From [Phormidium] sp. LEGE 05292 (GTDB taxonomy: Bacteria > Cyanobacteriota > Cyanobacteriia > Cyanobacteriales > Aerosakkonemataceae), in assembly GCF_015207735.1 (NCBI RefSeq), contig NZ_JADEWG010000071.1, positions 1-34,524 on the forward strand: a DNA stretch of 34,524 nt. The letters run 5' to 3'. The notes beneath the pieces were generated by a model, which saw nothing but the letters and a program-made list of their open reading frames with translations, did not search any database and was not told the origin of the DNA. Of the stretch, positions 27,144 through 34,524 are shown in pieces. Positions within the stretch are counted from its first letter, which is position 1. Every line of letters starts with the position of its first letter. Made by a program: the position numbers and the translations under genes.

Positions 27144-27154
27144 TCATTAGTCAG

Positions 27155-28135
27155 TTGAGCAATAATCAAGTAATTCTAGCGATCGCAGCCACCTTAGACT
27201 ATCTAATAGGAGATCCTTGGGGATGGCCTCATCCAGTGCGACTCATGGGTTGGATAATTCACAATTTTCAAACATATACTGCGAAATATTTCCATTATCC
27301 GCTAGCACAAAGGATCGCTGGTATGGTATTAGCGATCGGACTAGTAACTATCAGCGGGATCGGCAGTTGGTTAGTCATCCAAGCTGCTCAAAGCTTACAT
27401 CCTTTATTAGGAAATATAATAGCTATTATTTTACTAGCAAGTTGTTTTGCCGGACATAGCTTAAGAGCAGCAGCAGCAGAAGTATTACAATCACTTAACA
27501 AAAAAGACATCACCGTTACTCGCTCTATTTTAAGTCGATATGTTGGACGTGACACCGAGCAATTAACAGAAACAGAAATTTTGCGGGCGGTTTTAGAAAC
27601 AGTCACCGAAAATGCTACTGATGGAGTGATGGCACCGCTGTTTTATGCTATTTTAGGTGCTTTTTTACCAGGAGTGGGAAGTGTTCCTTTAGCACTTGCT
27701 TATAAAGCTGCCAGTACTCTCGATTCGATGGTAGGTTATCGAGAATATCCTTATATATATATAGGATGGTTTAGTGCCAAACAAGAAGATATTCTGACTT
27801 GGCTACCTTGCCGATTATTAGTGATTACCCTAGCAATTTTATCTGGGAAACCTCTGTATGTTTGGCAAGTCTGTCGTAGAGATGCCGTAAAAGATTCTAG
27901 TCCTAATTCTGGCTGGAGTGAATGTGCTTATGCGGCTGTGCTCGGTGTACAGTTAGGAGGTACTAATTGGTATCGTGGGGTTGCGAAACAGAAACCTTTA
28001 TTAGGAGATCCAATTTACCCGATTACTGCCCAGAAAATTAATCAAGCAACACTGCTTACGAGATATTGCTTCTTGATTTGGTTGGCGATCGCCTTAGTTA
28101 TTTTGAGTCGGTTTTGGGAACAATACAAGTTGTGA
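27155..28135 (+). CDS. cbiB: Adenosylcobinamide-phosphate synthase CbiB/CobD
   Basis: A membrane protein of about 326 residues that attaches the aminopropanol arm to adenosylcobyric acid in cobamide (pseudocobalamin) synthesis. Family motifs are LDYLIGDPWGWPHPVRLMG (about 14-32), ETVTENATDGVMAPLFYA (about 147-164), AYKAASTLDSMVGY and a final LGGTNWYRG. Several membrane segments are present. The start is uncertain: TTG at 27155 is chosen because it gives the length usual in the family, but it has no ribosome site; the frame is open further upstream into the Rrf2 gene. In many cyanobacteria other cobamide genes are scattered, as here. Confidence 0.93.
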   Translation: MSNNQVILAIAATLDYLIGDPWGWPHPVRLMGWIIHNFQTYTAKYFHYPLAQRIAGMVLAIGLVTISGIGSWLVIQAAQSLHPLLGNIIAIILLASCFAGHSLRAAAAEVLQSLNKKDITVTRSILSRYVGRDTEQLTETEILRAVLETVTENATDGVMAPLFYAILGAFLPGVGSVPLALAYKAASTLDSMVGYREYPYIYIGWFSAKQEDILTWLPCRLLVITLAILSGKPLYVWQVCRRDAVKDSSPNSGWSECAYAAVLGVQLGGTNWYRGVAKQKPLLGDPIYPITAQKINQATLLTRYCFLIWLAIALVILSRFWEQYKL

Positions 28136-28173
28136 CTTGTCTGATCTTTTATCAACTGAGTAAAATCTCCACT

Positions 28174-28199
28174 GGAAATACCCGTTTTCAGGTGTTTCC
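28174..28199 (+). terminator. Hairpin after cbiB
   Basis: GGAAATACCCG and CAGGTGTTTCC pair over 10 of 11 positions with a TTTT loop. It begins 38 bp after the cbiB stop. There is no U-run, so it is a possible terminator or transcript-end hairpin only. Confidence 0.45.
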
Positions 28200-28221
28200 C
28201 ACAGCCAAAGAGGAGTGAGTG

Positions 28222-28443
28222 ATGCCGAAAAGATTATTGCAAGCCGTAATTGTCACAATATTAATTAAAGTGCTAGCCTCGACTAGTTCGCCCAATTTCT
28301 CTAGCATTACTCCGGCAAGAGTATCCCAGGTGAGCAAAACTTCAATAAGTTTTATCTATCGCTGGTTAGATCGCTTAACCGATAAATCTCATGGTGCGCT
28401 AAACGATCGCTATACCAAACAATTTGATAATGGGATTGAATAA
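28222..28443 (+). CDS. Small exported or membrane-anchored protein
   Basis: A 73-residue protein with a basic start (MPKRLLQ) and hydrophobic segment AVIVTILIKVLAS (about 8-20), which may be a signal peptide or an N-terminal anchor. The rest, YRWLDRLTDKSHGALNDRYTKQFDNGIE at the end, is polar and basic. An AGGAG six bases before the ATG decides the start over a GTG one codon earlier. Not recognised. It precedes the DUF255 gene on the same strand by 68 bp and may be co-transcribed with it. Confidence 0.6.
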   Translation: MPKRLLQAVIVTILIKVLASTSSPNFSSITPARVSQVSKTSISFIYRWLDRLTDKSHGALNDRYTKQFDNGIE

Positions 28444-28511
28444 TTCTGCTAGCTTTCTAACCTGCACGCTAAACTTCTAAAGAAGCTAAACATCGCAGGA
28501 AGCAAGCAGTC

Positions 28512-30605
28512 ATGACCAATCGCCTTGCCCAATCTCCCAGTCTCTACCTTCGCAAACACGCCGAAAATCCGATTAACTGGTGGTCTTGGTGTGACGAAGC
28601 TTTGCAACTCGCCCGTCAGGAAAATAAACCTATTTTCCTCTCTATTGGTTACTCTAGCTGCCACTGGTGTACCGTCATGGAAGGCGAAGCATTTTCTGAC
28701 CTGACGATTGCCGAGTACATGGATGACAATTTTATCGCCATAAAAGTCGATCGCGAAGAACGACCGGATATAGATAGCATCTATATGCAAGGTCTACAAA
28801 TGATGACAGGGCAAGGCGGTTGGCCGTTAAATGTATTTTTAGACCCCCATACTTTGGCACCTTTTTATGGTGGCACTTACTTCCCAGTAGAACCTCGCTA
28901 CGGTAGACCGGGATTTTTGCAAGTCCTCCAAGCGATTCGCCGTCATTATGACACAGAAAAAGCCAAAGTTGATTCTGTCACCTCAGAAATCCTCGGTTAT
29001 TTGCAGCAATCAGCCAGTATGGTATCTTCTGCTGATACAGAAATCGGTACAGCGTTACTAGGTAAAGGTTTAGAAACAAACACGGGTGTTTTGAGTCATA
29101 GTGGTTCAGGGCCAAATTTCCCGATGATTCCCTACGCAGAAGTGGCATTGCGGAGTACCAGGTTTAATTTAGCTGCTAAATATCCGGTAAAACAGCTTTG
29201 TACTAAACGGGGTTTAGACTTAGCATTGGGAGGCATTTTCGATCATGTAGCTGGTGGTTTTCATCGTTACACTGTTGACGGGACTTGGACAGTGCCGCAT
29301 TTTGAGAAGATGCTTTACGATAATGGTCAAATTGTGGAGTATTTGGCGAATTTGTATGCTTTGGGAGTGAAAGAGGTTGTTTTTGAAAGGGCTATTTCAC
29401 TCACAGTACAATGGCTAACTAGGGAAATGACTGCCCCAGAAGGTTATTTCTATGCCGCCCAAGATGCTGATAATTTTGCCGACCCTGAAGATTTGGAACC
29501 AGAAGAAGGTAACTTTTATGTCTGGAGTTACGAAGAATTACAGAAGTTGTTATCTCCCGAAGAATTAACTGAAATTCAAAAATATTTCACCGTTACAGAA
29601 GAAGGAAATTTCGAGGGAACTAACGTTTTACAAAAGCGCGATCCTAGCCCTTTAACTAATAATTTAGAATCGGCTTTTGCCAAATTATTTGCTGTTCGTT
29701 ATGGCGCTACACCTGACAAAGTAAAAACCTTTCCGCCCGCCCGAAATAATCAAGAAGCGAAAACGAAAAATTGGCCAGGAAGAATTCCTCCAGTCACAGA
29801 TACGAAAATGATTGTGGCTTGGAATAGTTTAATGATTTCTGGTTTAGCTAGGGCTGCTACTGTGTTTGAAGAAGCGTCTTATTTAGCACCAGCAGTGCAA
29901 GCAGCTAAGTTTATTTTAGAAAATCAGTGGATAAAAAACCGTTTTCATCGAGTCAACTATGAAGGTAAAGTGGCAGTTTCCGCGCAGTCTGAAGATTATG
30001 CCTGCTTTATTAAAGCACTGTTAGATTTGCACCAAGCTACATTAGGAATTGAGCAAGAAAACGCGCAGTTTTGGTTAGAAAAAGCTCAACAAGTGCAAAC
30101 AGAATTCGATGAGTTTTTGTGGAGTGTGGAATTAGGTGGATATTTCAATACTGCCAGTGATGCTAGCGATAATTTGCTGGTACGAGAGAGGAGTTATATT
30201 GATAATGCTACTCCTTCTGCCAATGGAATTGCGATCGCCAACTTAGTCAGATTAGCCCTGCTAACAGAAGATTTAACATATCTCGATACGCCTAACGGCA
30301 CGCTACGCGAACGCGCCGAGCAAGCCCTCCACGCTTTTAGCGAAATCATGACCAAATCTCCCTCAGCTTGCCCCAGCTTATTTACTGCTTTAGATTGGTA
30401 TCGTAACAACACCTTAATTCGCACTAATAGCGAAGAACTAAAATTCCTCAAACGCCAATATCTCCCCACCGCCGTCACAGTTTTAACAGACAAACTACCA
30501 ACTGGAACCGTAGGCTTAGTCTGTCAAGGACTCAGTTGTACAGAACCCTCAAAAAACCACGAACACTTATGGCAAAAAATACAAGAAAGTTTAAGTAGAG
30601 GATAG
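28512..30605 (+). CDS. Thioredoxin-domain DUF255 protein (YyaL/SSP411-like)
   Basis: A 697-residue protein. The N-terminal thioredoxin-like domain has the CHWC motif (Cys50, Cys53) in SIGYSSCHWCTVMEGEAFSD (44-63) and GGWPLNVFLDP; the C-terminal two-thirds is a six-hairpin (alpha/alpha)6 glycosidase-like domain with HFEKMLYDNGQ and DADNF. This is the widely conserved DUF255/spermatogenesis-associated 20 family, whose biochemical activity is unknown. The stretch TPNGTLRER (residues about 594-602) is encoded by a GC-rich repeat-like segment and looks like an insertion into an otherwise normal LTYLD...RAEQAL sequence. A convergent penicillin-binding protein gene follows. Confidence 0.93.
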   Translation: MTNRLAQSPSLYLRKHAENPINWWSWCDEALQLARQENKPIFLSIGYSSCHWCTVMEGEAFSDLTIAEYMDDNFIAIKVDREERPDIDSIYMQGLQMMTGQGGWPLNVFLDPHTLAPFYGGTYFPVEPRYGRPGFLQVLQAIRRHYDTEKAKVDSVTSEILGYLQQSASMVSSADTEIGTALLGKGLETNTGVLSHSGSGPNFPMIPYAEVALRSTRFNLAAKYPVKQLCTKRGLDLALGGIFDHVAGGFHRYTVDGTWTVPHFEKMLYDNGQIVEYLANLYALGVKEVVFERAISLTVQWLTREMTAPEGYFYAAQDADNFADPEDLEPEEGNFYVWSYEELQKLLSPEELTEIQKYFTVTEEGNFEGTNVLQKRDPSPLTNNLESAFAKLFAVRYGATPDKVKTFPPARNNQEAKTKNWPGRIPPVTDTKMIVAWNSLMISGLARAATVFEEASYLAPAVQAAKFILENQWIKNRFHRVNYEGKVAVSAQSEDYACFIKALLDLHQATLGIEQENAQFWLEKAQQVQTEFDEFLWSVELGGYFNTASDASDNLLVRERSYIDNATPSANGIAIANLVRLALLTEDLTYLDTPNGTLRERAEQALHAFSEIMTKSPSACPSLFTALDWYRNNTLIRTNSEELKFLKRQYLPTAVTVLTDKLPTGTVGLVCQGLSCTEPSKNHEHLWQKIQESLSRG
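30288..30316. repeat. GC-rich dispersed repeat inside the DUF255 gene
   Basis: ACGCCTAACGGCACGC followed by TACGCGAACGCGCC is GC-rich in an AT-rich gene and is close to the reverse complement of a repeat often seen in cyanobacterial genomes (TTCGCGTAGCGTGCCGTAGG). It adds about 9 codons in frame. Confidence 0.6.
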
Positions 30606-30757
30606 GAGCAGGGGAGAAAATGGGACATAGTAAGGTCAACATAATTAACAACCTATGTCCTTGGTGAATGAGACACTCATAACCACAACACGACAATCCA
30701 GTTTAATCAATAGCCTCCTGCGCCCCTGCTCCCCTGCTCCTCTGCTCCCCTGCTCCA
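30605..30757. repeat. Inverted STRR copies between convergent genes
   Basis: GGAGCAGGGGAG (30605-30616), just after the DUF255 stop, is the exact inverse of CTCCCCTGCTCC (30745-30756) inside the STRR tract 30713-30757. The tract is made of five to six 8-mers of type CTCCCCTG. The pair could form a long-range hairpin in transcripts of either gene. Confidence 0.75.
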
Positions 30758-32547
30758 CTACCCTCTGACTGAGATGCTTCCAAAACCTTCGGATTAGTGG
30801 GGGGAATTTTTTCGATCGTAATTAGAGATTGCATGACTGATTTCACTACTGGTGCTGCTGTAGCTGCCCCAGAACCACCTTTTGGTTCATCTACTACTGC
30901 CGCAACTACGTAACGGGGAGATTCTAAAGGCAAAATAGCCACAAAACTAGTAACTTTTGCATCACTGTAACCACCTTTGGGGCTAGCTTTTTGGGCTGTA
31001 CCTGTTTTACCACCAATTCTATAACCGGGAATTTGGGCAGCTTTACCAGTTCCCTTTTTGACTACGCTTTCCATCATTTCTACAACTGTTTTGGCAGTGT
31101 TTGGGGAGAATACACTCCGAGAAGGAGGTAATGTAGGTTCCCAGGTAAGTTGGTCTTTGGAGTTATATAAACCTTGAATTACATGAGGAGTGACTAATTT
31201 GCCGCCATTAGCTAGGGTAGCCGTCATTCGGACTAAGTGTAAAGGAGTGATAGAGAAACCTTGACCAAAAGCAGCAGTAGCAGGTTCAATCGGTAAGCTA
31301 GTAAAAATGCGCTCTGGCTTGAGTTTGCTATTGGTTCTAAAGGGAAGGTCACTTTCTACTGCTGCTCCTACTCCTAGACGTTTTAACCAGTTATAGTAGA
31401 CAGTGGGCTTGAGGGTCTGCATAACTTGTACCATGCCCACGTTACTGGAAACTTGAAGAATTTTTGTGATGTTGATTGTGCCATATCCTCCGCCATGAGC
31501 ATTTCTAATCACTTTATTACTAACTTTAATCGCGCCTCCATCTCGGAAAACGCTGTCCGGTTGAATGGACTTATTTTCTAGGGCAATGGCGACATTGATA
31601 GGTTTGAAGGTGGAACCTGGTTCATAGAGGTCTGTTACTGCCCAGTTTTTGTACAGAGATTTATCATAGTTAAAGAATTCGTTGGGATTGTAGGTGGGTT
31701 CGGCAACTAACGCTAGCAAGGAACCATCTCGCACATCCATGACAATTACAGTACCTCGTTTGGCTTTGAATTCGGCCATTTTTGTTTTCAAAGCAGCACG
31801 GGCGGCACGTTGCAGTCGCACATCTATTGTCAGTCTTAAACGATTATCATCAGCGTTGAATAAGCCTTCCGGGGCATAATCTGGCATGACGGCACCATTG
31901 CCAGCCCGATTTAACCTAAGTACTTTTAAAGTACGTTCTAGTAGGGTTTCTCGGCTGTATTCTAATCCGGCTTGTCCTTTATGATTGTCATCGACATACC
32001 CGACGATATCAGCTGCGGTTTCTTTTGCCGGATAAAGGCGAGAGTAGCTTTGAATTAGTTCCAAGCCGTCTTGCCTGATGGCGGTGATTTTATCAGCTAT
32101 TTCTTGTACAATTTTGTCTTTAACTCGAATGCCACTTTCAGCACTGTTAAATTTGCTCAGGAGTTCAGTTGCTGATATTCCAATTAGGGGGGCGAGTTGG
32201 TTGGCAATTTGCTCTTTTGTTTGTCTGCGGAAAATTTTGGGGTGGGCGTAGAGGGTATAGACTGGACGATCGACTGCTAATACGTTATTGTTGCGATCGA
32301 CTATGGTACGTCTTGGTACAAAGGGACGAAGCGTGATTTCTTGCTGCTGTTTGGCGTAACGTTCTAAAAATGGCCTGCGAGTAACTTGCAACCGAAATAA
32401 ATTCCAGCACAATCCTAAACCCCCCAAGAGCAAAATTATCCAAACCAATACTAGGCGAATTTCCTTTGGGTTTCTAATTACATTTGGCAAATAATTAGCC
32501 CCTAGTTGCTTCATATCTGAAAAGGAGGAAGGATTTGATTTAGCCAT
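30703..32547 (-). CDS. ftsI: Class B penicillin-binding protein, FtsI/PBP2 type
   Basis: A 614-residue transpeptidase that cross-links peptidoglycan, probably at the division site. One N-terminal membrane segment lies at about 30-50; the PBP dimerisation domain follows (RRTIVDRNNNVLAVDRP). The transpeptidase has all three active-site motifs: Ser312-TFK, Ser367-S-Asn369, and Lys514-T-G. The start ATG at 32547 is chosen because the upstream open frame is not protein-like. An FtsL-like gene lies just upstream on the same strand, as in division clusters. The C-terminal tail, about residue 598 on (GSGAGEQRSRGAGAQEAID), is encoded by STRR sequence and is unlike normal PBP ends. Confidence 0.94.
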   Translation of the reverse strand: MAKSNPSSFSDMKQLGANYLPNVIRNPKEIRLVLVWIILLLGGLGLCWNLFRLQVTRRPFLERYAKQQQEITLRPFVPRRTIVDRNNNVLAVDRPVYTLYAHPKIFRRQTKEQIANQLAPLIGISATELLSKFNSAESGIRVKDKIVQEIADKITAIRQDGLELIQSYSRLYPAKETAADIVGYVDDNHKGQAGLEYSRETLLERTLKVLRLNRAGNGAVMPDYAPEGLFNADDNRLRLTIDVRLQRAARAALKTKMAEFKAKRGTVIVMDVRDGSLLALVAEPTYNPNEFFNYDKSLYKNWAVTDLYEPGSTFKPINVAIALENKSIQPDSVFRDGGAIKVSNKVIRNAHGGGYGTINITKILQVSSNVGMVQVMQTLKPTVYYNWLKRLGVGAAVESDLPFRTNSKLKPERIFTSLPIEPATAAFGQGFSITPLHLVRMTATLANGGKLVTPHVIQGLYNSKDQLTWEPTLPPSRSVFSPNTAKTVVEMMESVVKKGTGKAAQIPGYRIGGKTGTAQKASPKGGYSDAKVTSFVAILPLESPRYVVAAVVDEPKGGSGAATAAPVVKSVMQSLITIEKIPPTNPKVLEASQSEGSGAGEQRSRGAGAQEAID

Positions 32548-32676
32548 TTTAGATTTTAGATTATTGTAAATTTGAGGTTGCTTATATTGAATAGAAAAAA
32601 TTATGCTACACTTATGTCCCCCCACCTCCCCACTTCCATACTGCGTTATCTGTAGCAAATATTTAGGTATTCGATA

Positions 32677-33135
32677 TTAATACCCTAGTGGAGTCGGATG
32701 ATTTGTGGAAGTAGGTGCTGATTTTACGGAGGTACGGGGATTTTTAGTGGCTGGTCTTTCGGGTGCTGCTTCTAAGAATAAGTTATTTTCAGGGGTTGGG
32801 GGTTTTAATCCTTGATTTTCAGCTGTAGCTGTTTCTGCTAGTTGATTTTTTCTTAGTTCCCCGGCTGTAGTTACTTCGCGTTCTGTTCTTTGTAGGGATT
32901 GGAGTTTTTGGTATTCGTGATTCCACTGTTGTTGTGAGTAGACTATAGCAGCATAGGATGAGAGTGTACCACCAATTAAAATAAAAGCGATCGCTGATGT
33001 GTATCGCTGGGATATGATTAACCATTGCAGCCAAGTTGATGCTGATGGTGACAAAGGACTAATTTTCGCTTTTGCCAGCCTTTTAGCTGAAATTTTAGTT
33101 CCTGGATCAATTTTAGATTTAGGGGCAAATGACAT
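32677..33135 (-). CDS. FtsL-like cell division protein
   Basis: A 152-residue single-pass protein: basic cytoplasmic part of about 46 residues, a membrane segment (SAIAFILIGGTLSSYAAIVY, about 47-66), then a short coiled coil (QQQWNHEYQKLQSLQRTERE) and a Pro-rich tail. The architecture and the position upstream of ftsI match FtsL, a partner of FtsB, FtsQ and FtsI at the septum; sequence identity of FtsL proteins is always low, so this is inferred from structure and context. The ATG at 33135 is preferred to a TTG 12 codons upstream. The gap to ftsI (129 bp) contains a pyrimidine-rich repeat. Confidence 0.72.
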   Translation of the reverse strand: MSFAPKSKIDPGTKISAKRLAKAKISPLSPSASTWLQWLIISQRYTSAIAFILIGGTLSSYAAIVYSQQQWNHEYQKLQSLQRTEREVTTAGELRKNQLAETATAENQGLKPPTPENNLFLEAAPERPATKNPRTSVKSAPTSTNHPTPLGY

Positions 33136-33226
33136 ATACTCTAGTTCTCCAAATGATTTGTCTAGAATCAATCATAGCTAGATTAACTTCATAGGTCTCA
33201 ATTTTTCAGACTGACTGGCTTTACTG

Positions 33227-33235
33227 TGTTATAAT
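33227..33235 (+). promoter_or_regulatory. Extended -10 promoter of the lipoprotein gene
   Basis: TGTTATAAT is a perfect extended -10 (TGnTATAAT). The -35 is weak (CAGACT or TTCAGA). Transcription would start about 170 nt before the lipoprotein start codon. Confidence 0.55.
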
Positions 33236-33253
33236 ATGAAACTGCCTAAGTTA

Positions 33254-33284
33254 AGCGAAAAAAGCGGATTGCACTTTTTACGCT
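33254..33284 (+). other. Hairpin in the lipoprotein leader
   Basis: AGCGAAAAAAG and CTTTTTACGCT pair over 10 positions with one A-A mismatch and a 9-nt loop. It lies at the beginning of the predicted leader RNA. No known riboswitch consensus was recognised. Confidence 0.45.
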
Positions 33285-33411
33285 ACCGTAGCAGAGAAAG
33301 TTTACAGCAAGAATCTCCCGTTACAGAATCAGCTTGACTGCTAGACTGTCGATGTTATTATCATGATTTAGCAGGTAATCTAATCTGCATTAATTAACTC
33401 AAGAGGAGTGT

Positions 33412-33618
33412 ATGAATAAAAAATTTTTGACTGTGGTTTTCGGACTAGGCTTAGCTTTTACCTTGGCAGCCTGTGGTGATCAAGGAACAGAAACTCCAGC
33501 ATCACCAACAGCAAGTCCAACCACTCCAGCTGCTCCAGCAACTCCAGCAACTCCAGCAACTCCAGCAACTCCAGCAACTCCAGCAAAACCTCCAGCAACT
33601 CCTCCTAAAACTCCATAG
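33412..33618 (+). CDS. Small Pro/Thr/Ala-repeat lipoprotein
   Basis: A 68-residue lipoprotein precursor. The signal peptide ends in a lipobox LAAC (Cys21), so the mature protein would be lipid-anchored at the outer face of a membrane. After GDQGTET the sequence is Pro/Thr/Ser/Ala-rich, with tandem ATP units (PATPATP..., five perfect DNA copies) and a KPPATPPKTP end. No folded domain is left, so it may be an extended spacer or cell-wall associated peptide. AGAGGAG stands 4 bp before the ATG. Predicted to be read from its own promoter. Confidence 0.8.
   Translation: MNKKFLTVVFGLGLAFTLAACGDQGTETPASPTASPTTPAAPATPATPATPATPATPAKPPATPPKTP
33538..33582. repeat. 9-bp tandem repeat GCAACTCCA, five copies
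   Basis: Five perfect consecutive units in the lipoprotein gene, each encoding Ala-Thr-Pro. Copy number is likely to vary between strains by slippage without changing the frame. Confidence 0.95.
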
Positions 33619-33671
33619 GCAATTGTTAGCTCCTCACTAACTAATCTGGCTAAGCATTTATATTTTTGGCA

Positions 33672-33703
33672 ATAATTCTTCGCTGCATTAAGCGAAAAAT
33701 TAT
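33672..33703. terminator. Hairpin after the lipoprotein gene
   Basis: ATAATT-C-TTCGCT pairs with AGCGAA-A-AATTAT over 12 positions with one mismatch and a 6-nt loop, 53 bp after the stop codon. No U-run follows directly, so terminator function is likely but not certain. Confidence 0.5.
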
Positions 33704-33753
33704 CTCATGAGAAGGAGTACTGCCTTTTTCATTGAGTTTTTTGGCAACAGGTA

Positions 33754-33785
33754 CAAGGGAAAGGGCTGAAAAACCTTTACCCTTG
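33754..33785 (+). terminator. Second hairpin, before the GST gene
   Basis: CAAGGGAAAGG pairs with CCTTTACCCTTG with one bulged base and a GCTGAAAAA loop, followed by an A/T-rich segment with TTTT. It lies 38 bp before the GST start, so it could equally be part of that gene's leader. Confidence 0.4.
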
Positions 33786-33823
33786 ACCTATTTTGGTTTT
33801 AGTGATAGTAGCTGTTTTTTTGA

Positions 33824-34489
33824 ATGCTTTTATTACAATTTAGTACTTCCCATTACTGTCGCAAGGCTCGTTTAGCATTGGGATATAAAGGAATTAGCTA
33901 CGAAGTTGAGAATTTAACGCCGGGACTGCATAGGTTAAGGTTAAAACCAATGACAGGTTTAACCACAGTACCAGTGCTATTGCCACAACAGTCGGGTTTA
34001 CCAGATGCGATCGCAGATTCTACCGAAATATTCAAGTTTTTGGAATCCTACCAATCTGCACCAAGTTTATTACCGAAACCAGAGCAGCAAACAGTAGCTT
34101 GGATGTTAGAAGATTGGTTAGATGAAAGTATTGGAACTGCCACTAGATTTGTTTATTATGATTTTCGGGCAGGCGTTGGCAAGCAAATTGACCCTTCTTG
34201 GTCTAGCCAAATTTTAATTCAAGTGGTGCGTCGTCAGTATCAGATAAATGCAGCTACGGTAAAGCTGGCGAAAGAAAGGATTGAGTTGGCATTAGCGGTA
34301 TTAAAACCTTGGCAAGAGCATCCCTTTTTAGTAGGAGAAAGTGTAAGTGTGGCGGATATAGCTGCTGCTGCCTTGCTAAGTCCTTTAGCTTTAATTCCTG
34401 AATATCGACAGGAGTATCCTTGGTTATTTGAGAGGATAAAAGAAATTCACGAAATTTGTCGAGAGCCATTGCCACCAGGGTTGATTTAG
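33824..34489 (+). CDS. Glutathione S-transferase family protein
   Basis: A 221-residue protein with a thioredoxin-like N-terminal GST domain: LLQFSTSHYCRKARLALGYKGISYE (start, about 3-27; key residues Ser/Tyr/Cys in SHYCRK), then VPVLLP and DSTEIFKFLE (about 66-76), the glutathione gamma-glutamyl site. The C-terminal all-helical domain has LAVLKPWQEHPFLVGESVSVADIAAAALL (N-capping box VSVADI). It probably conjugates or reduces electrophiles or peroxides in the cytoplasm. Substrate unknown. The frame is complete and ends 35 bp before the window edge. Confidence 0.92.
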   Translation: MLLLQFSTSHYCRKARLALGYKGISYEVENLTPGLHRLRLKPMTGLTTVPVLLPQQSGLPDAIADSTEIFKFLESYQSAPSLLPKPEQQTVAWMLEDWLDESIGTATRFVYYDFRAGVGKQIDPSWSSQILIQVVRRQYQINAATVKLAKERIELALAVLKPWQEHPFLVGESVSVADIAAAALLSPLALIPEYRQEYPWLFERIKEIHEICREPLPPGLI

Positions 34490-34524
34490 GCTCCAGGGGG
34501 AGAGGAGATGGGGAGATAGGGGGA
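34490..34524. repeat. Purine-rich repeat tract at right edge
   Basis: GGGGGAGAGGAG and GGGGAGATAGGGGGA units follow the GST stop and run off the window. They are the reverse-strand counterpart of the CCCC-rich STRRs seen elsewhere. Confidence 0.6.

Noticed and set aside
33538-33582. Tandem repeats considered as a small CRISPR-like array
   Set aside because: Units are 9 bp, directly adjacent without spacers, and encode Ala-Thr-Pro in a lipoprotein gene.
1-34524. Search for tRNA, rRNA, CRISPR arrays and insertion sequences
   Set aside because: No cloverleaf with a TTCGA-type loop, no rRNA-like segment, no spaced direct repeats and no transposase or terminal inverted repeats with target duplication were found by eye.

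Overview
The window looks like a chromosomal segment of a cyanobacterium, probably a filamentous one. The pointers are many HIP1 octamers (GCGATCGC), a cyanobacterial AbrB regulator (cyAbrB), a DevBCA-type exporter, short tandemly repeated repeats (STRRs) between genes, and the general gene set. No rRNA, tRNA, CRISPR array, transposase or phage gene was seen.

Layout: (1) 1-9.7 kb, all minus strand: gltB and gltD, the two subunits of NAD(P)H-type glutamate synthase, separated by a compact block of seven small accessory genes (DUF262 nuclease-like, HEPN, DUF433, two antitoxin-like proteins, a toxin-like protein, an S1-domain protein). (2) 9.7-12.4 kb: a gene-poor stretch, then small genes for a secreted protein, two hypotheticals and a VOC protein. 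(3) 12.4-18.5 kb, plus strand: an orphan methyl-accepting chemotaxis protein, then a TetR regulator followed by a DevB/DevC/DevA tripartite ABC exporter. (4) 18.5-23.2 kb: an RHH-like protein, a histidine-kinase-like protein that has lost ATP-binding motifs, an ArnT/PMT-type glycosyltransferase and a zinc-ribbon membrane protein. (5) 23.5-28.5 kb: a CLC anion transporter with CBS domains, cyAbrB and a divergent Rrf2 regulator, CbiB/CobD of cobamide synthesis, and a small exported protein. (6) 28.5-34.5 kb: a thioredoxin-domain DUF255 protein, convergent with an FtsL-like protein plus a class B penicillin-binding protein (FtsI/PBP2), then a Pro/Thr-repeat lipoprotein and a glutathione S-transferase.

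Two themes stand out. First, the gltB-gltD pair carries a same-strand conflict-type cassette whose HEPN and DUF262 genes overlap by 4 bp; it is the best candidate here for an incompletely described system. Second, repeats have entered coding sequence several times: a perfect 28-bp palindrome inside gltB, a GC-rich repeat inside the DUF255 gene, STRR sequence forming the C-terminus of the penicillin-binding protein, and a repeat remnant that supplies the last codons and stop of the histidine-kinase-like gene. All assignments come from reading the sequence and remembered family motifs; no database search was run.
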